In this document: in pieces, positions 17,334-28,159 of the stretch
Position numbering within the stretch: position 1 is the first letter of the stretch
Layout of the letters: each line of letters begins with the position of its first letter
Assembly (NCBI RefSeq): GCF_003144395.1
Contig: NZ_PENZ01000049.1
Span: forward strand, 21,721 to 85,720
Reading direction: 5' to 3'
From: Proteus faecis
Lineage (GTDB): Bacteria; Pseudomonadota; Gammaproteobacteria; Enterobacterales; Enterobacteriaceae
Length of the DNA: 64,000 nt
Made by a program: the position numbers and the translations under genes
Notes under the pieces: model-generated
What the model saw: the letters and a program-made list of their open reading frames with translations, nothing else
Told to the model about the DNA's origin: nothing
The model's database searches: none

Positions 17334-18716
17334 ATGACACTACCGATAAACAATAATATTTTTACTGTTAGCCGTCTAAATAAGACCGTTCGCCAGTTAT
17401 TAGAAATGGAAATGGGTCGCATTTGGATCAGTGCTGAAATTTCCAATTTTACTCAGCCCTCTTCTGGTCACTGGTATTTTACGTTAAAGGATACTAATGC
17501 CCAAATTAGAGCAGCGATGTTTCGTGGGCAAAATACTAAAGTAACTTTTCGCCCTCAGCATGGTCAGCAAGTCTTAGTTCGCGCAACAATTACCTTGTAT
17601 GAACCACGAGGCGATTACCAATTGATTGTTGAAAGTATGCAACCAGCTGGTGACGGACTTCTACAACAACAATTTGAACTATTAAAACAAAAACTCAGTG
17701 CAGAAGGATTATTTGATGCCATTTACAAAAAACCGCTGCCATCACCAGCAAAACAAATCGGGGTCATCACATCTTCAACGGGTGCAGCATTACACGATAT
17801 TTTAAATATTCTTCGCCGTCGTGATCCTTCATTACCTGTGCTTATCTACCCTACTGCTGTTCAAGGTATTGAAGCGCCTATGCAGATTGTTCATGCCATC
17901 GAACTTGCTAATCGCCGTAAAGAGTGTGATGTTTTAATTGTTGGCCGTGGTGGTGGTTCATTAGAAGATCTCTGGGCGTTTAATGATGAACGTGTTGCTC
18001 GTGCTATTTTTGCCAGTGAAATTCCAATTGTGAGTGCAGTTGGTCATGAAACCGATGTGACCATTGCTGATTTTATTGCCGACCTTAGAGCACCAACCCC
18101 CTCTGCTGCGGCAGAACTCATTAGTCGTAACAAACTTGAGCTATTGCGCCAATTACAATCGCAGCAACAACGCCTCGAAATGGCAATGGATTACTATTTA
18201 GCGAAAAAACTTCGTGCAATAACACAGCTCCATCATCGTTTGCAGCAACAGCATCCTCATTTACGCCTTGCTCGTCAGCAAAATGTATTAGCTTCCACAC
18301 AACAACGTTTAGTTTCTAGTTTTCAACGACTATTTCAAACCAAGCAACATCAACAAATACAACTACAAAAACGCCTTAACTACCAAGAACCTAGCTCCCA
18401 AATTCAGGCATTACTTCGTCAACAACAACTGTTGATTTACCGTATGCGAGAAAGTATTTCACAACAGTTATCTCGTCAACGTGAACAGTTTGCAATTAGC
18501 TGTTCTCGATTAGAAAGTGTGAGCCCTCTCGCAACACTTTCTCGCGGTTACAGTATTAGTGAAACAGTGTCTGGAGAGGTGCTGAAAAATACTAAACAAG
18601 TAAAAGTGGGTGATCCACTAAAAACCCGTGTTGAAGATGGCTGGATCACTAGTGAAGTAGTTAAAACACAAAAAATAAGAACAAAACGTAAAACAACCAC
18701 TAAAAGTGATAATTAA
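17334..18716 (+). CDS. xseA: exodeoxyribonuclease VII large subunit
   Basis: 460 aa (E. coli 456). N-terminal OB-fold ([30 protein letters not shown]), the catalytic region with [33 protein letters not shown] and [28 protein letters not shown], a long Gln-rich coiled coil (about residues 260-400) for XseB binding, and a C-terminal LSRGYSI segment. With XseB it degrades single-stranded DNA to oligonucleotides. It is divergent from guaBA, as in E. coli, and is followed by a strong terminator. Confidence 0.97.
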   Translation: MTLPINNNIFTVSRLNKTVRQLLEMEMGRIWISAEISNFTQPSSGHWYFTLKDTNAQIRAAMFRGQNTKVTFRPQHGQQVLVRATITLYEPRGDYQLIVESMQPAGDGLLQQQFELLKQKLSAEGLFDAIYKKPLPSPAKQIGVITSSTGAALHDILNILRRRDPSLPVLIYPTAVQGIEAPMQIVHAIELANRRKECDVLIVGRGGGSLEDLWAFNDERVARAIFASEIPIVSAVGHETDVTIADFIADLRAPTPSAAAELISRNKLELLRQLQSQQQRLEMAMDYYLAKKLRAITQLHHRLQQQHPHLRLARQQNVLASTQQRLVSSFQRLFQTKQHQQIQLQKRLNYQEPSSQIQALLRQQQLLIYRMRESISQQLSRQREQFAISCSRLESVSPLATLSRGYSISETVSGEVLKNTKQVKVGDPLKTRVEDGWITSEVVKTQKIRTKRKTTTKSDN

Positions 18717-18747
18717 CCTTCATTGCTGATTTAATTTCATACAAAAG

Positions 18748-18783
18748 AAAGACGGCATCAAAATCATATTTGATGCCGTCTTT
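18748..18783. terminator. bidirectional terminator between xseA and the TonB-dependent receptor
   Basis: Perfect 15-bp stem AAAGACGGCATCAAA / TTTGATGCCGTCTTT with an ATCATA loop, T-rich right and A-rich left. It serves two convergent genes. Confidence 0.9.
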
Positions 18784-18831
18784 TATTATTTATCTATTCA
18801 GATGGTATTTTTAGATAATTATCATTGAATA

Positions 18832-21075
18832 CTAAAAACGCACTTCTCCTGCAAACAAATAACTTCTACCGCGAGCGGTCTGTGTGTTAGCCCCCGGATC
18901 TTGCATAATTGGTGATGAATTACTTCTATCAAGTGCATTAGAATAATTTTTATTCATTAAATTATGCACAGCAAATTTCAATGAGACATTTTTATTAATT
19001 TGATAATTACTGTAAACGTCAATTATCGTTGGGATTTTTTCTTGCTCTACCATAGGTACTATACCTAAATCGTAGTCTATTCCTTCCGGTGCAGATTTAC
19101 GTGATTTACCTGTTATTTGGATCACTGTGCCTAATTCTAATGACCGGTCATCAAAGAAGCGAACACCAGTATCAATAGTGGCATAATATTTAGGAAGTTC
19201 TGAAGCCGGAGTTTGTCCAAAATCTAAGCTCGCAATTGATGTGGGTTGTGAAGTGCGTTGATCACTATAGGAAAGGTTAGCGTAAAATATCCCTGCATCA
19301 TAATTAGCTTGTAACTCATAACCACGCAAAGTCACAGGATCGATACTGTTAGTATGAAGATGAATATTACCATCATTTTCCATATTGACGTAGTCATCCA
19401 ATGTTAGTGAATCATCCGCTCTACAACGGATCCCTCCTTTACACACGATAAAAGATTCACTAGAAATATAATTTTTGATCTTGGTGTGATACCACAATCC
19501 TTTAAATCGTAAGCTATCCCCTTCAATAATTAAATCAGGACGATAACTATTAAATCCAAGTTGGAATGTATCAGCCTTTTCACTCTTTAAATATGGGTTC
19601 ATTGACGCACCACCTTCATTGGCAAAGAAGATCTCTTGTGAAGTTGGCGCCCTCATAGTGTAAGCATAACTTGCAAAAGGCTGAAATTCAGGAATAATTT
19701 CAGCTGCAATTAGCATTCCCGGCTCCCAATTTCTATCATGGCGATTAAGATCCATTGCACCTTCAGGGAAGCACGCATCACGGCTAGCACACGCCGGTTT
19801 ATGTCCTTTTATATTGTAATCCACATAATTTAAATTGAGATCTAACGTATAAATGTCATATTCAAATTTCATTTGTGAAAAGAAGCTGGTTAAATTATTT
19901 TTCCCTTTAGGTGCAAACGCGTTATTTTCAACCATATTGTTTGCTTGCCAAGCATCTGTCGATGGGGCAATAACGCTACGTTTATATTCTGTAAACATTA
20001 ACTTTGAACCTAATGTAAATGCCATATCTAATTCACCATAATTAAAACGACTAGTATTTTTAGCCACTAATGAATCAGAGATATTTTCCGCATTTGCATT
20101 ACGCAAGCTCATTAAAGAATCACCTTCAAATTTTTGAGATGCTTGGCTGTGACTTAAGCGAATTTCACTATCAAAAAGGTCATTTAATGGCGTATAGCGA
20201 TATTTTGCATAATAATCTTTGGCATCAATTTTACGCCTATTAAAATTATTATTATAAAATCGACCACTTAATTCTAATTCATGAGAGTCATTAGGTTTAA
20301 TATTAATTTTCGCCAATTCTGAATGTGGTTTTTGATTAAAGTGTTTATTAGTGGCAAATTCTTCACTATTAAATCCTGCACCATTCTTATAAGACGATTC
20401 TATTTTATGTCCACTTAAAGCAAGCATTGCGCCAACTGAACCATCATCATTAAATAGGGAACGTTGCCCAGCAAAAGCAACCATACCGTTATAACCTAGA
20501 CCATTCGTACCACCAGCAGCTTTACTTCTTACTCCCCATGAATTACCTTTAAATAAAACATCTTCTACACCAATAGTTTTAAAGTTAGCGCTACCTGCCA
20601 AGGCATTGATGCTATTTTCACCATCTTGTTGGCCTCGCGAAATATCCACTTGAACAATAAAGTTTGGGTCAAGCATGCTATTAAATTGGTTATATGGTTG
20701 GCCGCCATGGCTAATTTGACTAGGTGATGTGCTATATGTTGTTTGTGTGACACCATCCACCATCATATTCACACGCCCAAAACCACTAAGCCCGCGAATA
20801 TTGACACTAACGCCCGGTTGACTTACATCCATTTGAGTATACGTTCCTGGCGTTGAACGTAATGCTTGTTCTACAGATTCAAGATTATTAATTTCACCAA
20901 TAGCGCTATAAGCCCCCGGTTTTCCTAATGCTTTTTGTTCTGGTGTTTCTTTTTGTGCTGATGAAACTTTTAAGCTACTAAATTGAACTGCTTTATCTGT
21001 TTCAGATGCGATGACAAAATGATTAACACCCGAAAATAAAATAAGAGTGCTAAGTATTTTCCTTGTAACTTTCAT
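18832..21075 (-). CDS. TonB-dependent outer-membrane receptor, heme/hemoprotein type
   Basis: 747 aa with signal peptide (cleavage near VIASE). The plug domain (about residues 45-170) has NLESVEQALRSTPGTYTQ, VNIRGLSGFGRVNMMVDGV and the VDISRG strand. The 22-strand barrel follows and ends with the typical aromatic C-terminus LFAGEVRF. A cysteine pair (ACASRDACF) and a second (VCKGGIRC) sit in predicted extracellular loops. The sequence resembles the hemoglobin/heme receptor group (HasR/HmuR-like). Last gene of the chaN-tonB-ptrB operon, after a weak internal hairpin. The ligand is inferred from neighbours; no single gene name is assigned. Confidence 0.85.
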   Translation of the reverse strand: MKVTRKILSTLILFSGVNHFVIASETDKAVQFSSLKVSSAQKETPEQKALGKPGAYSAIGEINNLESVEQALRSTPGTYTQMDVSQPGVSVNIRGLSGFGRVNMMVDGVTQTTYSTSPSQISHGGQPYNQFNSMLDPNFIVQVDISRGQQDGENSINALAGSANFKTIGVEDVLFKGNSWGVRSKAAGGTNGLGYNGMVAFAGQRSLFNDDGSVGAMLALSGHKIESSYKNGAGFNSEEFATNKHFNQKPHSELAKINIKPNDSHELELSGRFYNNNFNRRKIDAKDYYAKYRYTPLNDLFDSEIRLSHSQASQKFEGDSLMSLRNANAENISDSLVAKNTSRFNYGELDMAFTLGSKLMFTEYKRSVIAPSTDAWQANNMVENNAFAPKGKNNLTSFFSQMKFEYDIYTLDLNLNYVDYNIKGHKPACASRDACFPEGAMDLNRHDRNWEPGMLIAAEIIPEFQPFASYAYTMRAPTSQEIFFANEGGASMNPYLKSEKADTFQLGFNSYRPDLIIEGDSLRFKGLWYHTKIKNYISSESFIVCKGGIRCRADDSLTLDDYVNMENDGNIHLHTNSIDPVTLRGYELQANYDAGIFYANLSYSDQRTSQPTSIASLDFGQTPASELPKYYATIDTGVRFFDDRSLELGTVIQITGKSRKSAPEGIDYDLGIVPMVEQEKIPTIIDVYSNYQINKNVSLKFAVHNLMNKNYSNALDRSNSSPIMQDPGANTQTARGRSYLFAGEVRF

Positions 21076-21186
21076 AATAAACCTATTCTTTATTTTTATT
21101 TAAATAGGCTCACGTTGCTTTATATAAATATAAAGTGATTAAACTAGAAAATATTATTATTGTTATATTCGTTTTAAATAATAGCA

Positions 21187-21209
21187 CTGTCCCTCTTAAA
21201 GAGAGACAG
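21187..21209 (-). terminator. weak internal hairpin between ptrB-like gene and receptor
   Basis: On the minus strand CTGTCTCTCT / AGAGGGACAG forms a 10-bp stem (one wobble) with a 3-nt loop, followed by a mixed A/T rather than a U tract. It may attenuate or stabilise mRNA between the peptidase and receptor genes. Confidence 0.45.
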
Positions 21210-21245
21210 GCTAAATTATTAAACTAATTTATTATACCAATTATT

Positions 21246-23414
21246 CTATTTTATATTTTGAGTTTTAAAATAGACTTCAGGCTGTTCTAACATCAGAATA
21301 AAGGCATATTCTTTCGCTGTATCACGTAAGCGATTAAAACGTCCTGATTTGCCACCATGCCCTGCACTCATATTAGCATCAAGCAATAGTAGGTTATTAT
21401 CTGTTTTTAATTCACGTAATTTAGCAACCCATTTTGCAGGCTCCCAATATTGTACTTGTGAGTCATGCAACCCTGTTGTGACTAATAAATGAGGATAGTC
21501 CTTAGCAACCACATTATCGTATGGGCTATACGATTTTAAGCGGAAATAAACTTCTTTATCCGCAGGATCCCCCCACTCTTCATATTCCCCTGTTGTTAAA
21601 GGAATTGAAGCATCGAGCATTGTTGTCACAACGTCCACGAATGGAACTTGAGATACCACACCACGGTATAATTCTGGTGCCATATTCACAACGGCGCCCA
21701 TTAATAATCCGCCTGCACTGCCTCCCATTGCATAAACATGTTTAGGTGCTCCATAACCTTTGGCAATTAGGTATTTAGTGGCATCAATAAAGTCAGTAAA
21801 AGTATTAACTTTATGTTCCATTTTACCTTGGTTATACCAACGCTTACCTAATTCACCACCACCACGCACATGCACAATCGCATAAACAAAGCCTCTGTCT
21901 AACAAACTTAAACGAGGTGAGCTAAATGAAGGATCAATGCTACTACCGTAAGAGCCATAGCCATAAATTAAGATAGGGTTTTCACCTTTCTTAAATAAAT
22001 CTTTGCGATAAACCAATGATACAGGAACTTCAACACCATCTTGTGCTTTTACCCAAATACGCTCACTTTCATACAGATCGCGTTCAAAGCCTTTTACTTC
22101 TTGTTGTTTAAGTAACTGCTTTTGATGCGTTTGCATATTCCATTGATAAGTTGAAGACGGCGTTGTCATAGAAGTATAACCAAAGCGAAGCTCTTCGCTA
22201 TCTGCTTGCGGGTTAAATCCTAGCCATGCCATATAAACAGGATCGTCAAACGTAACATAAGTTGATTGACCTGTTTTCCAATCAATCTGGCGTAATGACA
22301 CGAGACCTTGTTTTCTTTCTTCAACAACCAACCAGCGATTAAAGAGATCAAAACCTTCTAAATCGACATCTTTTTGTGGTGCAATAACGGTTTCCCAAGG
22401 CTTATCGATTGACGCGGTTTTATAAAGGCCAAATAGTTCACTCTCATGATTCGAACGAATATAGAATTCGCCATTGAAATGATCGATATCATATTCACGC
22501 CCTTCTTGACGTGCAGAGAAAACAACCATCGGTTTTTCTGGCGCATTTGCGTCAATTAAACGTGATTCTGAGGTTGTTGAACTTTCAATAGAGACCAGAA
22601 TGTAATCTTCAGATTTACTTTTACCCATCCATGTATAAAAGCGATCATCGTTTTCTTCGAAGATTTTGACATCTTGTTTACGATCAGTGCCATATTGATG
22701 GCGATAGATTTGATAAGGCAGTAGCGTTTGCGGATCTTTATCAACATAAAATAGTGTTTTGCTATCATTTGCCCATACTAAGTTTGCTGAGATATTGGTT
22801 AACACATTCTCTTTCCATGCATTATCCGATAAATCTTTATAGGCAACATTATAGTTTCTACGCCCTTCTTTATCTTCAGCAATAGCAATACGTTTGTTAT
22901 CTGGGCTAATTGTCAGATCACCTAATTGATAGAATTCGTGCCCTTTAGCACGTTCGTTTCCATCAACGAGAACCTCCCATTCACCTTCACTATTTACTGG
23001 TTTACGCTGATAAATAGGGAAATCTTTACCTTCTTGATAAATAGTACGATACGTATATCCGTTATAAATATAAGGCACTGATTCATCGTTTTGAGCCATA
23101 CGGCTTACCATCTCATTGAAGAGTGTTTCCTCAAGGGCGTTACCTTCTTTCATCACTGATTCAGTATAAGCATTTTCTGCATTCAGATAATCGAGCACTT
23201 TGGGATCTTTACGTGAATCATCTCGTAACCAATAATAATTGTCGGTACGCGTATCTCCATGCGCTGTCATCACGTGAGGTATTTTATTCGCTTTTGGTGG
23301 CATCACTAGGGAGTCCTTCTGATTTTGAGCCAATGCAGGTGTTGCTGAAATTAACAATGCCATGATCGCACTCGTTAATTTTAACGTCATCCGTTTTTTT
23401 GTTGCGATTAACAT
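21246..23414 (-). CDS. secreted S9 prolyl oligopeptidase / oligopeptidase B
   Basis: 722 aa. N-terminal signal sequence (MTLKLTSAIMALLISATPALA/QN) predicts export, unlike cytoplasmic E. coli PtrB. Seven-bladed propeller in about residues 45-440, then the alpha/beta-hydrolase with nucleophile Ser566 (GGSAGG), Asp651 and His686 (AGHGGKSGR). Opening motifs HGDTRTDNYYWLRDD and YRKDLFKKGENP are typical of oligopeptidase B, which cuts after Lys/Arg in peptides. AAGGAA precedes the ATG. It lies 26 nt after the tonB-like gene in an iron-type operon, suggesting processing of peptides from captured hemoproteins (inference). Confidence 0.88.
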   Translation of the reverse strand: MLIATKKRMTLKLTSAIMALLISATPALAQNQKDSLVMPPKANKIPHVMTAHGDTRTDNYYWLRDDSRKDPKVLDYLNAENAYTESVMKEGNALEETLFNEMVSRMAQNDESVPYIYNGYTYRTIYQEGKDFPIYQRKPVNSEGEWEVLVDGNERAKGHEFYQLGDLTISPDNKRIAIAEDKEGRRNYNVAYKDLSDNAWKENVLTNISANLVWANDSKTLFYVDKDPQTLLPYQIYRHQYGTDRKQDVKIFEENDDRFYTWMGKSKSEDYILVSIESSTTSESRLIDANAPEKPMVVFSARQEGREYDIDHFNGEFYIRSNHESELFGLYKTASIDKPWETVIAPQKDVDLEGFDLFNRWLVVEERKQGLVSLRQIDWKTGQSTYVTFDDPVYMAWLGFNPQADSEELRFGYTSMTTPSSTYQWNMQTHQKQLLKQQEVKGFERDLYESERIWVKAQDGVEVPVSLVYRKDLFKKGENPILIYGYGSYGSSIDPSFSSPRLSLLDRGFVYAIVHVRGGGELGKRWYNQGKMEHKVNTFTDFIDATKYLIAKGYGAPKHVYAMGGSAGGLLMGAVVNMAPELYRGVVSQVPFVDVVTTMLDASIPLTTGEYEEWGDPADKEVYFRLKSYSPYDNVVAKDYPHLLVTTGLHDSQVQYWEPAKWVAKLRELKTDNNLLLLDANMSAGHGGKSGRFNRLRDTAKEYAFILMLEQPEVYFKTQNIK

Positions 23415-23440
23415 AATGTTTATTTCCTTTTAACCTGTCG

Positions 23441-24250
23441 TTAGAACATTAGTGTAGAAAACTCAATTGGCATTTCAACCATTATTTTACCTTTCGACAA
23501 TAACTCAAGAGGCGGTATAGGCAAGGGTTCAGCACGTTTGAGTACTCTTTGTGCTTCTCTGTCTAAAGAACGCACGCCACTACTGAGAATTAATTCACTC
23601 GATATAACATAACCTTGTTCATCAACAATAAAGCGCACTTTAGAGATACCTGTTCTACCTTTGTTTTTTGCTTCTTCAGGATAGTCTTTATAGCGATTAA
23701 GGTGCCCTTTTGTTTTAGATTGCCATAATGCTAACGCGCTTTCTGAACTATCTGAATCGCTGTCATAATTTGCACTAACATCATTAGATTGCTGTTTCGC
23801 CGCAGAGCGACTACTTGAAGGTGCTGATTGGCTAGACACATCTTCACTAACAGTAGGTGCTGGTTTTACAGGCGAAGTAACAGGTATCGTTTTAGCTGTC
23901 TGCTCAATATTGACTCTTTTTTTTGGCTTTTCGAACAAAATATCAGCATTTTCATTCACAACCAGATCGGGTTGTTTTTCAGCAATATCTTGCTCTACCT
24001 TTTTTTGGCTTGCCACTGCCAGTTGTTGATCAACGCCTATAACCTGTGTTTCATCGCTGATCGCTTGTACGTTTTCACTTAAGCTCATCATTACAGCTAA
24101 TTCGGGCTCTTGTATAAATACCGCCTTCTCTTTATTGAAATAAAAATAAGCTATGACAAAAACAGCATGTACACCGATAGCTAAAATCAATGCCTTAAAA
24201 CTATAAAGCTGAAATTTTGGCATTTGATCCATACAAGATGAAATAATCAT
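23441..24250 (-). CDS. TonB-family energy transducer
   Basis: 269 aa. An N-terminal anchor helix (FKALILAIGVHAVFVIAYFYF) carries the His seen in TonB proteins. A linker rich in Pro, Ser, Lys and Glu follows (about residues 85-180), then a C-terminal TonB box-binding domain with YPEEAKNKGRTGISKVRFIVDEQGYV and SSGVRSLDREAQRVLKRAEPLPIPP. It transmits proton-motive force from ExbBD to outer-membrane receptors. Its place between chaN and the receptor suggests a dedicated transducer for that receptor. No exbBD genes are nearby, so it must borrow them. Confidence 0.88.
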   Translation of the reverse strand: MIISSCMDQMPKFQLYSFKALILAIGVHAVFVIAYFYFNKEKAVFIQEPELAVMMSLSENVQAISDETQVIGVDQQLAVASQKKVEQDIAEKQPDLVVNENADILFEKPKKRVNIEQTAKTIPVTSPVKPAPTVSEDVSSQSAPSSSRSAAKQQSNDVSANYDSDSDSSESALALWQSKTKGHLNRYKDYPEEAKNKGRTGISKVRFIVDEQGYVISSELILSSGVRSLDREAQRVLKRAEPLPIPPLELLSKGKIMVEMPIEFSTLMF

Positions 24251-24268
24251 ATTCGTGTTATCAAGAAA

Positions 24269-25138
24269 TTAAGGTAATGCAACAGGTGTTATCCAAAGAT
24301 AATCCGCATGAACTGAAGTAATATCACTTCCCTTTTCCACCATTATCACGACTGTCACGTTTTCATGTGGTGCTAAATCAGTAACGTGTAAAGGTACACC
24401 CATTACTTTTGTGGCATGAAAAGAGCCAGCAATTAAAAGTGCGGGCGTCGGTGCATCTAATAAACTTTTTGCCATTGCACGATCACGCAATTGTTGAATA
24501 GCCGTCATTTTTTCGGCTTGTGTTTCATCAAGCTCACCGCCATGAGAAAGCTCGATTGTTTTTTGAATGAGTTGGCGAACAGATATATCTGTTGAATGTA
24601 CACCATCAATAACAGGAGGATTTTTATACGCGCTAGATATTTCACTACGGTCAATATTAGCAGCTAATAAAGGATAATCAGCGCTTAGCCCAGCTTTAAC
24701 AATATTACCGTACCATTTCCAAGGCCAACCTGAATTCCATTTTAATGCCGCCATTAGACGTTCATCCCGTAGATATTCAGAACCAGAATAACGTTTCTTT
24801 GTGTTATCAACTAAGGATTGCTGGCTTGGTGTTAACATCTCGAGTAAAACGGCGCCTTGAGGGCGCTTTTTAGGCAGTTCTGTCATTAACCAATATTCAA
24901 TATCATGATGATAAGCATTGTCATGTTTTTCACCAATAATCACACGTGATTGACTTGCTAATCGTGTTAACAGTGTATCTGCCGTGATGGATTGCCCAGT
25001 TCGTGTATCAATGATGTTTGCCGACTGAATCATTTCTAGATCTATGGTTGATACTGGTTGTTTTTCTATCGAATGACATGCTGAAAGGCTTATTAATGAA
25101 ACGAGTAGTAAGATCCTTTTTGATATTGAGAAAAACAT
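24269..25138 (-). CDS. ChaN-family heme-binding-type lipoprotein
   Basis: About 289 aa from MFFSISKRILL, chosen because AGGA lies about 5 nt upstream. The lipobox SLSAC predicts lipidation at Cys21. The ChaN-type domain shows VIIGEKHDNAYHHDIEYWLM, QGAVLLEMLTPSQQ, WPWKWYGNIV and an LIAGSFHATKVMGVP motif. The Campylobacter ChaN homologue is an iron-regulated surface lipoprotein that binds two cofacial hemes. First gene of the operon, directly after a Fur-box-like sequence, which supports iron or heme acquisition. Confidence 0.85.
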   Translation of the reverse strand: MFFSISKRILLLVSLISLSACHSIEKQPVSTIDLEMIQSANIIDTRTGQSITADTLLTRLASQSRVIIGEKHDNAYHHDIEYWLMTELPKKRPQGAVLLEMLTPSQQSLVDNTKKRYSGSEYLRDERLMAALKWNSGWPWKWYGNIVKAGLSADYPLLAANIDRSEISSAYKNPPVIDGVHSTDISVRQLIQKTIELSHGGELDETQAEKMTAIQQLRDRAMAKSLLDAPTPALLIAGSFHATKVMGVPLHVTDLAPHENVTVVIMVEKGSDITSVHADYLWITPVALP

Positions 25139-25201
25139 AATCATCCTATTAGTTATATATACTTATTTTAATTGGATTGCTAGATTAATATTATTAATAA
25201 T

Positions 25202-25220
25202 AATTATCAATATCATTCTC
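25202..25220 (-). promoter_or_regulatory. Fur box upstream of chaN operon
   Basis: On the minus strand GAGAATGATATTGATAATT matches the 19-bp Fur consensus at 14 positions and continues as NAT(A/T)AT-type hexamers. It lies about 65 bp upstream of the chaN-like gene. Iron-dependent repression of the four-gene operon is inferred. Confidence 0.7.
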
Positions 25221-25267
25221 ATATTAATTTGTATTTAATAATTACTATCTATTTTAAACGTATAAAA

Positions 25268-25291
25268 AAAGCGCCGGATAAAAGGCGCTTT
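25268..25291 (-). terminator. maeB terminator
   Basis: Stem AAAGCGCC / GGCGCTTT with an 8-nt loop and T-runs on both sides, 30 bp after the maeB stop. It separates maeB from the promoter of the chaN operon. Confidence 0.85.
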
Positions 25292-25321
25292 TTATGTATA
25301 CAACTATTTAATTAGTAACAA

Positions 25322-27610
25322 TTAATTTTGAGATTGAGCCTGAGCTTCAACAACCGCTAATGCCACCATATTCACGATACGACGTACTGATGCTATTGGC
25401 GTCAAAATATGAGCAGGCTTAGCAACCCCCATTAATACTGGCCCTACAGTCACACCATCAGAGCTCGTTACACGTAGTAAATTATAGCTAATACGTGCGG
25501 CTTCCATTGTTGGCATCACTAACAAGTTTGCAGAGCCTTTTAATGGGCTATCTGGCATCACATCACGACGAATAGATTCTACTAATGCTGCATCTGCATG
25601 CATTTCACCATCAATTTCTAATTCAGGTGCACGTTGTTTGATTATCTCTAATGCTTTTCTGAGTTTGATTGAAGATGGGCTATCAAATGAGCCAAAGCTT
25701 GAACGAGAAACCAACGCAGCTTTTGGCTCAATACCAAAACGACGAATAGTATTAGCGGCCATAATCGTAATATCGGCTAGTTGTTCTGCCGTCGGATCTT
25801 CATTGACGTAAGTGTCTGTAATAAAGGTATTACCGCTTGGCAATAACAGGGCATTCATTGCCCCTGCTGTCTCCATTCCTTCACGTAAACCAAACACATT
25901 TTTGTAGATTTCAAAATGTTCAGAATAGCTACCCACTGTACCGCAAATCAGACCATCTGCTTCACCTCTGCGCACCATAATGGCGCCAATAAGTGTTGGA
26001 TTGCCAATCATTGCACGGCGAGCTTGCTCTTGTGATACACCGCGACGCTTCATAATTTGGTGATATTCTTGCCAATACTCTTTGAAACGTGGGTCATTTT
26101 CATTATTCACCACTTCAAAGTCTTTACCCGCTTTAATATGTAAACCCAATTTCTGAATACGCATTTCAATTACACTAGGGCGACCAATTAAAATTGGTGT
26201 GGCTAATCCTAATGTGACTAATTCTTGTGTTGCATGCAGGACACGGTTTTCTTCCCCTTCTGCTAACACAATACGTTTTTTCTCTTTTTTCGCTTGAGAG
26301 AAAATAGGCTTCATAAATAAGTTTGTTTTATAAACAAACTCATTAAGGTGTTCAATATAAGCAGAGAAATCTTCAATTGGACGTGTTGCAACACCAGAAT
26401 CCATTGCTGCTTTTGCAACAGCTGGCGCAATTTTCACAATCAAACGTGGATCAAACGGTTTTGGAATAATGTATTCAGGACCAAAAGAGAGCTCCTGATC
26501 ACCATAGGCAGAAGCAACTTCTTCGTTTTGTTCAGCTAATGCCAATTCGGCTATCGCATGAACACAAGCAAGTTTCATCTCTTCATTAATGGTCGTCGCA
26601 CCAACGTCTAATGCACCACGGAAGATGAAGGGGAAACACAATACGTTATTAACCTGATTTGGGTAGTCAGAACGTCCTGTACAGATAATTGCATCTGAAC
26701 GTACTGCTTTCGCTAACGGTGGTAAAATTTCAGGTTCTGGATTTGCAAGCGCGAGAATCAGTGGGTCTCGTGCCATTTTTTTGACCATTTCTTGCGTTAA
26801 TACACCGGGCCCTGAACAACCTAAGAAAATATCAGCATTATTAATAACATCATCTAATGTACGAGCGCCGTTATCTTCAATCGCATAAGCAGCTTTGGTT
26901 TCTGCCATATTAGCTTCACGTCCACGATAAATAACCCCTTTAGAGTCACATACTGTGATGTTTTCGCGTGTTAACCCTAAAGCAACTAATAAATTCATAC
27001 ACGCAATTGACGCGGCACCCGCTCCTGATACCACTAATTTTACTTTGCTAATTTCTTTTTTAATAATACGCAAACCATTGAGAATAGCGGCTGTAGAGAT
27101 AATCGCTGTACCATGCTGATCATCATGGAATACAGGAATATTCATTTTCTCACGCAGCTTTTTCTCGATATAGAAACACTCTGGTGCTTTAATATCTTCG
27201 AGGTTAATACCACCAAATGTTGGCTCTAATGACGCAATAATATCAACAAGTTTATCAGGATCTGTTTCATTTACTTCGATGTCAAAAACATCAATGCCAG
27301 AAAACTTCTTAAACAAAACGCCTTTACCTTCCATCACAGGCTTACCAGCTAAAGCGCCGATATTTCCAAGTCCAAGTACCGCAGTACCATTTGAAATCAC
27401 TGCGACAAGGTTACCTTTTGCTGTGTAGCGATAAGCAGCAAGAGGATTTGCTGCAATTTCTAAACAAGGAACGGCGACGCCTGGTGAATAAGCTAATGCT
27501 AAATCACGTTGGGTTATGAGTGGTTTTGTTGGTGTTACGGTGATTTTGCCAGGTACGGGAAATTCATGAAAATCTAGAGCGCTTTGTTTTAATTTGTCTT
27601 CCATCTTCAT
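25322..27610 (-). CDS. maeB: NADP-dependent malic enzyme with phosphotransacetylase-like domain
   Basis: 762 aa (E. coli MaeB 759). The N-terminal malic enzyme (about residues 1-430) shows [38 protein letters not shown] and the nucleotide-binding [18 protein letters not shown]. The C-terminal phosphotransacetylase-like domain (about 430-762) is regulatory in this family ([28 protein letters not shown]). It decarboxylates malate to pyruvate, generating NADPH. Transcribed alone, with its own terminator. Confidence 0.97.
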   Translation of the reverse strand: MKMEDKLKQSALDFHEFPVPGKITVTPTKPLITQRDLALAYSPGVAVPCLEIAANPLAAYRYTAKGNLVAVISNGTAVLGLGNIGALAGKPVMEGKGVLFKKFSGIDVFDIEVNETDPDKLVDIIASLEPTFGGINLEDIKAPECFYIEKKLREKMNIPVFHDDQHGTAIISTAAILNGLRIIKKEISKVKLVVSGAGAASIACMNLLVALGLTRENITVCDSKGVIYRGREANMAETKAAYAIEDNGARTLDDVINNADIFLGCSGPGVLTQEMVKKMARDPLILALANPEPEILPPLAKAVRSDAIICTGRSDYPNQVNNVLCFPFIFRGALDVGATTINEEMKLACVHAIAELALAEQNEEVASAYGDQELSFGPEYIIPKPFDPRLIVKIAPAVAKAAMDSGVATRPIEDFSAYIEHLNEFVYKTNLFMKPIFSQAKKEKKRIVLAEGEENRVLHATQELVTLGLATPILIGRPSVIEMRIQKLGLHIKAGKDFEVVNNENDPRFKEYWQEYHQIMKRRGVSQEQARRAMIGNPTLIGAIMVRRGEADGLICGTVGSYSEHFEIYKNVFGLREGMETAGAMNALLLPSGNTFITDTYVNEDPTAEQLADITIMAANTIRRFGIEPKAALVSRSSFGSFDSPSSIKLRKALEIIKQRAPELEIDGEMHADAALVESIRRDVMPDSPLKGSANLLVMPTMEAARISYNLLRVTSSDGVTVGPVLMGVAKPAHILTPIASVRRIVNMVALAVVEAQAQSQN

Positions 27611-28159
27611 ATCCTTTGTATCAATAGGGTAAGGGCTTCGTTAGTATAATGGTAATGGAGCGTTAAATCATGACGGCTACGACACTTTTTTCAAATTAGT
27701 AAACTCGATTTATTAAAAACAATTAATACCTAGTTATAGGTATATTATTAACACTATTTAATTTCATCGATGTAATAAACTCGAACAGAAAAAAGACAAT
27801 ATTTGTTTATTATTTACCAGATATTAAATTAACATTTAAAATAATTAAAATTTTTATATAGTTAAAAAAAACAATAACTGTTTTCACTTATTGATTATTT
27901 TTAATATAGACTCTCTTCTGTACAACTCATTGTAACTATAAAGATTTTATAGAATTAGAATTTTTGTTAGTCTTTTCGGTTATTTTCTTTTTTACCCGTA
28001 ACAATAATTGGTGTAATATTGCCAACCGTCAATTTTATTTTCTTATTGTTTTAATAAGATGTCTGATTCTAATTTTTATTCCTCATTTGGAATTTGCTTT
28101 TTTATTTTCTGCGATTGAAAAGATTACGCACATTATTATTTTTTTTAGGGAGAGGGGTT
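27611..28159. other. divergent promoter region between maeB and the NarP-like gene
   Basis: AT-rich, about 550 bp. A 67-codon frame at 27964-28167 lacks a ribosome-binding sequence and overlaps the regulator start, so it is not called. No clear FNR or ArcA site could be defended. Confidence 0.4.
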
